Assembly: GCF_000746085.1 (NCBI RefSeq)
Contig: NZ_JQKO01000001.1
Coordinates: 1 to 64,000 of the forward strand
Direction of reading: 5' to 3'
DNA: 64,000 bases
Origin: Methylocapsa aurea
Lineage (GTDB): Bacteria; Pseudomonadota; Alphaproteobacteria; Rhizobiales; Beijerinckiaceae
Shown: positions 59,440 through 64,000 of the stretch, piece after piece
How positions within the stretch are numbered: position 1 is the first letter of the stretch
Layout: each line of letters starts with the position of its first letter
Notes under the pieces: generated by a model
The model's database searches: none
What the model was told of the DNA's origin: nothing
What the model saw: the letters and a program-made list of their open reading frames with translations, nothing else
Position numbers and translations under genes: made by a program

Positions 59440-60882
59440 ATGTCGCTGCGGCTCTACAATACTTTGACGCGCCAGAAGCAGGATTTCGAGCCGATCGACC
59501 GCGCGAATGTGCGGCTCTATGCCTGCGGCCCGACGGTCTACGATCATCTTCATATCGGCAATGGACGGATGCTGATCGTCTTCGACGTTCTGTTCCGTCT
59601 GCTCCGGCATGTTTATGGCGCGGAACATGTCAAATATGTCCGCAACATCACCGACGTGGACGATAAGATCAACGCTCGCGCGGCCGAGCGCGGCGTCGAC
59701 ATCGGCGTCCTGACCGATGAGATGACGGCGATTTTTCACGAGGACGCCGCCGCGCTCGGATGCTTGCCGCCGACGGTGGAGCCGCGCGCGACAAAGCATA
59801 TGGCCGAAATGATCGCGATCATCGAAAAGCTGATCGCCAAGGGCCATGCCTATGTCGCGGAAGGTCACGTCCTGTTCGACGTGCCGTCGATGCCGGACTA
59901 TGGCAAGCTTTCGAAGCGCCCGCTCGACGATATGATCGCCGGCGCGCGGGTCGAGGTCGCGCCCTACAAACGCGGTCCGATGGATTTCGTGCTGTGGAAG
60001 CCCTCAAGCGAGAGCGAGCCGGGCTGGGAGAGCCCGTGGGGGCGGGGGCGGCCGGGCTGGCATATCGAATGCTCGGCGATGAGCTGGAAACATCTCGGCG
60101 AGACTTTCGACATACACGGCGGCGGCATCGACCTCGTGTTTCCGCATCACGAGAACGAAGTCGCGCAGACCTGCTGCGCCTTTGGCCATGACGTGATGGC
60201 CAATATCTGGATGCACAATGGCCATCTTCAGGTCGAAGGCGAGAAGATGTCCAAGAGCCTTGGGAATTTCGTGACGATCCACGAGCTGCTGCACACGAAT
60301 AAATTTGGCGGGCGGAGCTGGCCGGGCGAAGTGCTGCGTCTTGCGATGCTGAAGACGCATTACCGCCAGCCGATCGACTTTACGGTGAAGGCGTTGGATG
60401 AGGCGTATTCGACCTGCGTCGAATGGTTTCTCGCCACGGACGGTGTGGATGGCGATGCGAAGGTTCCAGAGCCTGTTCTTGAGGCATTGCAGGATGACCT
60501 GAATACTCCGGCGGCTTTCGCTGCAATCCACATGCTGCATAAAGGAACGCGTGCCAAAAACTTGGAATCTGCCAAGCAATTGAAGGCATCGCTTGAATTG
60601 CTTGGGGTGCTTCCTCAAGAGGAGCATTTCAAGATGTGGCGGATTTTGAACCGTTCAGCTGACGAGATCCGCGTACCCGATACGGTAAAGCTTCAACGTG
60701 AATATTTGCAAACGATTGGGCGAAGCGAGCGGGAGGTTGACGGTCTAATCGCAGCGCGAAATGCGGCGCGCGGCGCAAGAAATTGGGCCGAGTCGGACCG
60801 CATCCGCGACGAACTCGAAGCCATGGGGGTCGCGCTCAAGGACAATAAGGATGGCACGACCTCTTGGGAGCCCAAGCGATGA
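59440..60882 (+). CDS. cysS: Cysteinyl-tRNA synthetase, composition-mosaic gene
   Basis: This 480-residue class I synthetase starts after GAGGGGAAAAT. The zinc and HIGH region is [42 protein letters not shown] gives further zinc ligands in two overlapping motifs, and KMSKSLGN is the KMSKS loop; it charges tRNA-Cys. The protein is complete and normal in length. The base composition changes within the gene: from about 60360 to 60750 codons such as GCT, CTT and GAA and many A/T third positions appear, while the rest is GC-rich. This suggests recombination with a lower-GC relative in the C-terminal anticodon-binding part. It starts an operon with a GNAT gene and cimA. Confidence 0.94.
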   Translation: MSLRLYNTLTRQKQDFEPIDRANVRLYACGPTVYDHLHIGNGRMLIVFDVLFRLLRHVYGAEHVKYVRNITDVDDKINARAAERGVDIGVLTDEMTAIFHEDAAALGCLPPTVEPRATKHMAEMIAIIEKLIAKGHAYVAEGHVLFDVPSMPDYGKLSKRPLDDMIAGARVEVAPYKRGPMDFVLWKPSSESEPGWESPWGRGRPGWHIECSAMSWKHLGETFDIHGGGIDLVFPHHENEVAQTCCAFGHDVMANIWMHNGHLQVEGEKMSKSLGNFVTIHELLHTNKFGGRSWPGEVLRLAMLKTHYRQPIDFTVKALDEAYSTCVEWFLATDGVDGDAKVPEPVLEALQDDLNTPAAFAAIHMLHKGTRAKNLESAKQLKASLELLGVLPQEEHFKMWRILNRSADEIRVPDTVKLQREYLQTIGRSEREVDGLIAARNAARGARNWAESDRIRDELEAMGVALKDNKDGTTSWEPKR

Positions 60883-61394
60883 ACGCCAGCGCCTTCCCAA
60901 AGCCGACGCTGCGGCCGTTCCTGCCCGCCGACATCCCGCTTCTCGCCGAGATCCGCTTCGCCGCCATCGAGGAGTTGAGCGCTGAGGACTATGATGAGGG
61001 GCAGCGCCGCGCCTGGGCGTCTCGCGCGGATGACGAGGAGGCGTTCGGCCAGACTCTCGCCAAAGGCCTGACCCTCATCGCGCTGATCGGCGGCGGTCCG
61101 GTCGGCTTTATCGTGTTGCTGGACGGAGGCCTGATCGACCAGCTCTATGTCCATCCCGCCGTCGCCCGCACTGGCGTCGCGAGCGCTCTCCTCGACGCGA
61201 TCGAAAAGCTCGCCGCCGCGCGCGGCGTTGCGGCGCTCGCAGTCGACGCCAGCGACACCGGAAAGCCCTTGTTCGAAAAGTTTGGGTTTGTCGCGGAGCG
61301 CCGCAACGCCATCGAGATCGACGGCGAATATCTCGGCAATACGCGCATGAAAAAAGTTCTATCGCCCAAACCCACAAAGGACGGGCGCACATGA
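60879..61394 (+). CDS. GNAT-family N-acetyltransferase, in the cysS-cimA operon
   Basis: The protein has 171 residues from an ATG that overlaps the cysS stop (ATGA). [21 protein letters not shown] opens the fold, and [27 protein letters not shown] is the acetyl-CoA loop (R/QxxGxG-like TGVASA) in two overlapping motifs. The C-terminal [20 protein letters not shown] is typical of YafP/YiaC-like enzymes. The acceptor is unknown. Its stop overlaps the start of cimA in the same ATGA way, so the three genes are translationally coupled. Confidence 0.85.
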   Translation: MNASAFPKPTLRPFLPADIPLLAEIRFAAIEELSAEDYDEGQRRAWASRADDEEAFGQTLAKGLTLIALIGGGPVGFIVLLDGGLIDQLYVHPAVARTGVASALLDAIEKLAAARGVAALAVDASDTGKPLFEKFGFVAERRNAIEIDGEYLGNTRMKKVLSPKPTKDGRT

Positions 61395-62986
61395 CGCGCG
61401 AAAAAATCGCCCTTTTCGACACCACCTTGCGCGATGGCGCGCAGACCACCGGCGTCGATTTCTCGCTCGCCGACAAGCGCTGCATCGCGGCGCTGCTCGA
61501 TGGCCTTGGGCTCGATTATATCGAGGGCGGCTATCCGGGCGCCAATCCGCTCGACACGGCGTTTTTCGCAAGCAAGCCAAGACTCCAGCATGCCCGTTTT
61601 TCCGCCTTCGGCATGACCAAAAGGCCGGGCCGGTCCGCCGCCAATGATCCAGGCCTTGCGGCGCTTCTTGCGGCCGATTCCGACGCCATCACCTTTGTCG
61701 CCAAGACTTGGGACTATCAGGTCAGGGTCGCGCTGGGCTGCACCTTGGAAGAAAACCTCGATGGCGTCAGCCAGTCGATCGAGGCGGCGCGCGGCAAAGG
61801 GCGCGAGGCGATCCTCGACTGCGAACATTTCTTCGACGGTTTCAAAGCCAATCCGGATTATGCGCTCCAATGCGCCAAGGCCGCCCATGCCGCCGGGGCG
61901 CGTTGGATCGTGCTCTGCGACACCAATGGCGGAACCCTGCCGCATGAGGTCGAGCGCATCGTCGCGGCGACAGCGAAACATGTGCCGGGATCGCATCTTG
62001 GCATTCACGCCCACAACGACACCGAGAACGCGGTCGCCAATTCGCTGGCGGCGGTGCGCGCCGGCGCAAGGCATATTCAAGGCACGCTGAACGGCCTTGG
62101 CGAGCGCTGCGGCAACGCCAATCTCACATCGCTCATCCCGACGCTTCTGTTGAAGCGCGATTATGCGGAAAATTTCGAGATCGGCGTGACGATCGAAAGG
62201 CTCGCCACGCTCACCAAGGTCAGCCATACGCTCGATGAATTGCTCAATCGCGCGCCCAACCGGCACGCACCTTATGTCGGCGCCTCGGCCTTCGCCACCA
62301 AGGCCGGCATTCATGCTTCGGCGGTGATGAAGGCGCCGCAAACCTATGAGCATGTTGCGCCGGAATCCGTTGGCAACAAGCGCCGGCTTCTCGTCTCCGA
62401 CCAGGCCGGAAAGTCCAATATCCTCGCCGAACTCGAACGGATCGGCGTGCCGCTCGACAAGAACGATCATCGGGTCCTGCGCCTTCTCGAGGAAGTCAAG
62501 CAGAAGGAATCGCTCGGCTATGCCTATGAGGGCGCCGACGCCTCGTTCGAACTGCTGGCGCGGCGGATTCTTGGCCAGGCGCCGGATTATTTCGAGGTCG
62601 AGCGTTTTCGCGTCGATGTCGAGCGCCGCCACAACGCCCAAGGCGATCTCGTTTCGGTTTCGGAGGCCATCGTCAAGGTGCGCGTCGATGGCGAGGTTCT
62701 GATCTCGGCCGCCGAAGGCGACGGCCCGGTCAATGCGCTCGATCTTGCGCTGCGCAAGGATCTTGGCAAATATCAGCGCTTCATCGAGGATCTCGAACTC
62801 GTCGACTATCGCGTCCGCATTTTTCAGGGCGGCACCGATGCGGTGACCCGGGTCCTGATCGAGTTTCGCGACGCGAGCGGGGAAAGCTGGTCGACGGTCG
62901 GCGTCTCGGCCAATATCATCGATGCTTCGTTCCAGGCGCTGACCGACGCCATCAACTACAAGCTGTTCAAGTCCGGCGCACGGTAA
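61391..62986 (+). CDS. cimA: (R)-citramalate synthase
   Basis: This 531-residue member of the isopropylmalate synthase family condenses acetyl-CoA and pyruvate to citramalate, the first step of a threonine-independent isoleucine route. ALFDTTLRDGAQTTGVDFSL carries the metal and catalytic Arg-Asp, VLCDTNGGTLPHEV and IHAHNDTENAVANSLAAV the metal-binding His residues, and GTLNGLGERCGNANLTSLIP the family core. The C-terminal LeuA-type regulatory domain (about 415-530) is present. GYPGANPLDTAFF is typical of CimA rather than LeuA. Isoleucine feedback control is plausible but not read here. Confidence 0.92.
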   Translation: MTREKIALFDTTLRDGAQTTGVDFSLADKRCIAALLDGLGLDYIEGGYPGANPLDTAFFASKPRLQHARFSAFGMTKRPGRSAANDPGLAALLAADSDAITFVAKTWDYQVRVALGCTLEENLDGVSQSIEAARGKGREAILDCEHFFDGFKANPDYALQCAKAAHAAGARWIVLCDTNGGTLPHEVERIVAATAKHVPGSHLGIHAHNDTENAVANSLAAVRAGARHIQGTLNGLGERCGNANLTSLIPTLLLKRDYAENFEIGVTIERLATLTKVSHTLDELLNRAPNRHAPYVGASAFATKAGIHASAVMKAPQTYEHVAPESVGNKRRLLVSDQAGKSNILAELERIGVPLDKNDHRVLRLLEEVKQKESLGYAYEGADASFELLARRILGQAPDYFEVERFRVDVERRHNAQGDLVSVSEAIVKVRVDGEVLISAAEGDGPVNALDLALRKDLGKYQRFIEDLELVDYRVRIFQGGTDAVTRVLIEFRDASGESWSTVGVSANIIDASFQALTDAINYKLFKSGAR

Positions 62987-63025
62987 GAGAACCCAAATAG
63001 TCTGCGCCCTTTTTGGCGTCGCGCT

Positions 63026-64000
63026 CTATTCCACCGCGATGGGATATCCCAGCAGAAAAGCATGCGGCAGGCCTCGTGGCGGCGGCGGGAAGGGCGCCGC
63101 GCGGCGAACCGCTTCAAGCCATGCGGCGTCGAGGTCCGGCGCTCCGCTGGCGCGATAGACCGCCTGATGGGTCAAGTGCCCCATTTCATCGACGTAAAGG
63201 CTGACCATTCCGCCCCCTGTCAGATGCCGGCCGCGAAGCCCCGGCGGAAATCGCATTTGCCGTTTGATCAAGCCAAACAGCAATGATTCATAGCTGGCTT
63301 TGTCGGTCCCGCCGGCGATCGGCGCGGACTTGGCCGTCGATCCAAGCGAAAAATTCGGGGCCGGAGATAGAGCGGCAAGTTGCTGCGCCACCGTGGCCTT
63401 CTTGCCCTGGGTCGCGGGCTTCTTAGTATCCTGCGGCGCTGGCTTGTCTTTCGGTTTCGTTGGCGGCGCCGGTTTGGCCTTGTCGAGCGGTTCGGCGTCG
63501 GGATTGTCGTCGGCGGGCTTTGGCGGCTCCGAGGGCGCGGCCGGCGTTTGCGGCGTCTCTTGCGCCGAAGCCTCGGCCTTTTCCTCCTCCGGCTTGTTGG
63601 GAGTCGGCTTTGGCGCGACAAGCTTTGGCGGCGGCGCGGCGCGGGGAGCCTTCGTCTCGGCGTCGGGGGTTCCCTTCGCGGTCGTCGCGCTATTGGCGGC
63701 CATCGGCGCGTCATGCGCGACTTCGACGTCCTCAAGCTCGACTTTTTCCGGCGGCGGCTTCGGCTTGACGATCGGCGGCGTAACGAGGTCGGGCGGCGGC
63801 GGAAGCTGCTTTTGCTTGGGCGCGGGTTTCTCTTCCGGCGGCGGCGGCAGCATGACCACTTCCACCGGAATTTCCTGTTCCTGCGTCGGCTTGTCGGCCT
63901 CTAGGCGATTCTCATACAGGAGAACCGCCACCAAGCCGGCGTGGAGCAGAAAACAGGCGGCGAGCAGAATCGCGAATCGGCGCCACGCCGCAGCCCCCGG
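63026..64000 (-). CDS. TonB-like energy transducer, 5' end beyond the window
   Basis: The gene is cut by the right edge, so the 5' start is missing. The visible 325 residues begin with PGAAAWRRFAILLAACFLLH, the N-terminal inner-membrane anchor of TonB-like proteins. A very long proline/lysine/alanine-rich spacer (about 40-220) follows, with PPPPEEKPAPKQKQLPPPPD. The C-terminal TonB-like fold is MVSLYVDEMGHLTHQAVYRA, GAPDLDAAWLEAVRRAAPFP. It would pass proton-motive energy to outer-membrane transporters. ExbB and ExbD genes, if present, would lie past the edge. Alternatively it is a TonB-C protein without transporter partners. Confidence 0.85.
   Translation of the reverse strand, partial: PGAAAWRRFAILLAACFLLHAGLVAVLLYENRLEADKPTQEQEIPVEVVMLPPPPEEKPAPKQKQLPPPPDLVTPPIVKPKPPPEKVELEDVEVAHDAPMAANSATTAKGTPDAETKAPRAAPPPKLVAPKPTPNKPEEEKAEASAQETPQTPAAPSEPPKPADDNPDAEPLDKAKPAPPTKPKDKPAPQDTKKPATQGKKATVAQQLAALSPAPNFSLGSTAKSAPIAGGTDKASYESLLFGLIKRQMRFPPGLRGRHLTGGGMVSLYVDEMGHLTHQAVYRASGAPDLDAAWLEAVRRAAPFPPPPRGLPHAFLLGYPIAVE

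Noticed and set aside
63380-63904. Arg/Leu-rich frame opposite the TonB-like gene
   Set aside because: It is the antisense of a Pro/Lys-rich spacer, which gives arginine- and leucine-rich nonsense frames.

Overview
The window looks like a chromosomal segment of an alphaproteobacterium of the Hyphomicrobiales (Rhizobiales), most plausibly Beijerinckiaceae or a close relative. This is inferred from GC-rich codon use, Rhizobiales-type families (DUF2865, DUF3309, an ExoY-like sugar transferase, class II DAHP synthase, a second GltX) and many short intergenic mosaic elements of the kind common in that order. No 16S gene or taxon-specific marker is present, so the family-level placement is tentative.

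Layout. (1) 1-270: the right end of an integrated element, marked by a 45-nt 3' piece of a tRNA-Lys gene and four short direct repeats. (2) 485-13,300: an exopolysaccharide locus, visibly richer in A+T than the rest. Seven minus-strand genes encode a Wzx/Wzy-type pathway (ExoY-like initiator, GT2, Wzz-like protein, Wzy-like polymerase, GT4, a flippase fused to a GH16 glucanase domain, and a polysaccharide deacetylase). After a long AT-rich intergenic region comes a plus-strand secreted galactose-oxidase-like copper-radical oxidase, then the relic of an IS5-type transposase. (3) 13,850-20,150: an O-antigen-ligase-like membrane protein, a GNAT acetyltransferase, inorganic pyrophosphatase, a porin with a damaged C-terminus, and a divergent AcoR-like regulator that lacks the AAA+ domain. 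(4) 20,150-25,000: metX-metW, panD, a secreted cyclase-family protein and dapE. (5) 25,060-31,500: leucine catabolism (ivd-mccB-mccA) and a convergent GH13 alpha-glucosidase. (6) 31,500-37,400: a molybdenum-cofactor block with TusA-like and DUF2478 proteins on one strand and, divergently, a degenerate MoeA, a MoeA-PBP fusion, MobB and canonical MoeA. (7) 37,400-45,500: CrcB/DUF190, GST, an oxalate/formate-type antiporter, a membrane KAP-type NTPase, EttA and a DUF3309 micro-protein. (8) 45,600-64,000: housekeeping genes (gph, rpiA, gor, DAHP synthase, nadE, gltX, cysS, cimA) among small secreted proteins, ending in a TonB-like gene cut by the window edge.

How the genes work together. The EPS genes describe a complete inner-membrane assembly line without an outer-membrane exporter. 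The deacetylase, the GH16 domain and the copper oxidase suggest a polymer that is trimmed and oxidised outside the cytoplasm. The Mo block supplies metal insertion and nucleotide attachment for Mo enzymes, and the TusA-like protein suggests sulfur supply to enzymes such as formate dehydrogenase. No such enzyme is encoded here.

The strongest candidates for new biology are the EPS locus with its flippase-GH16 fusion and neighbouring copper-radical oxidase, the three-paralogue MoeA block, the AAA-less regulator with its repeat-rich intergenic region, and the mosaic cysS gene. All functions are read from sequence motifs only; no database search was possible.
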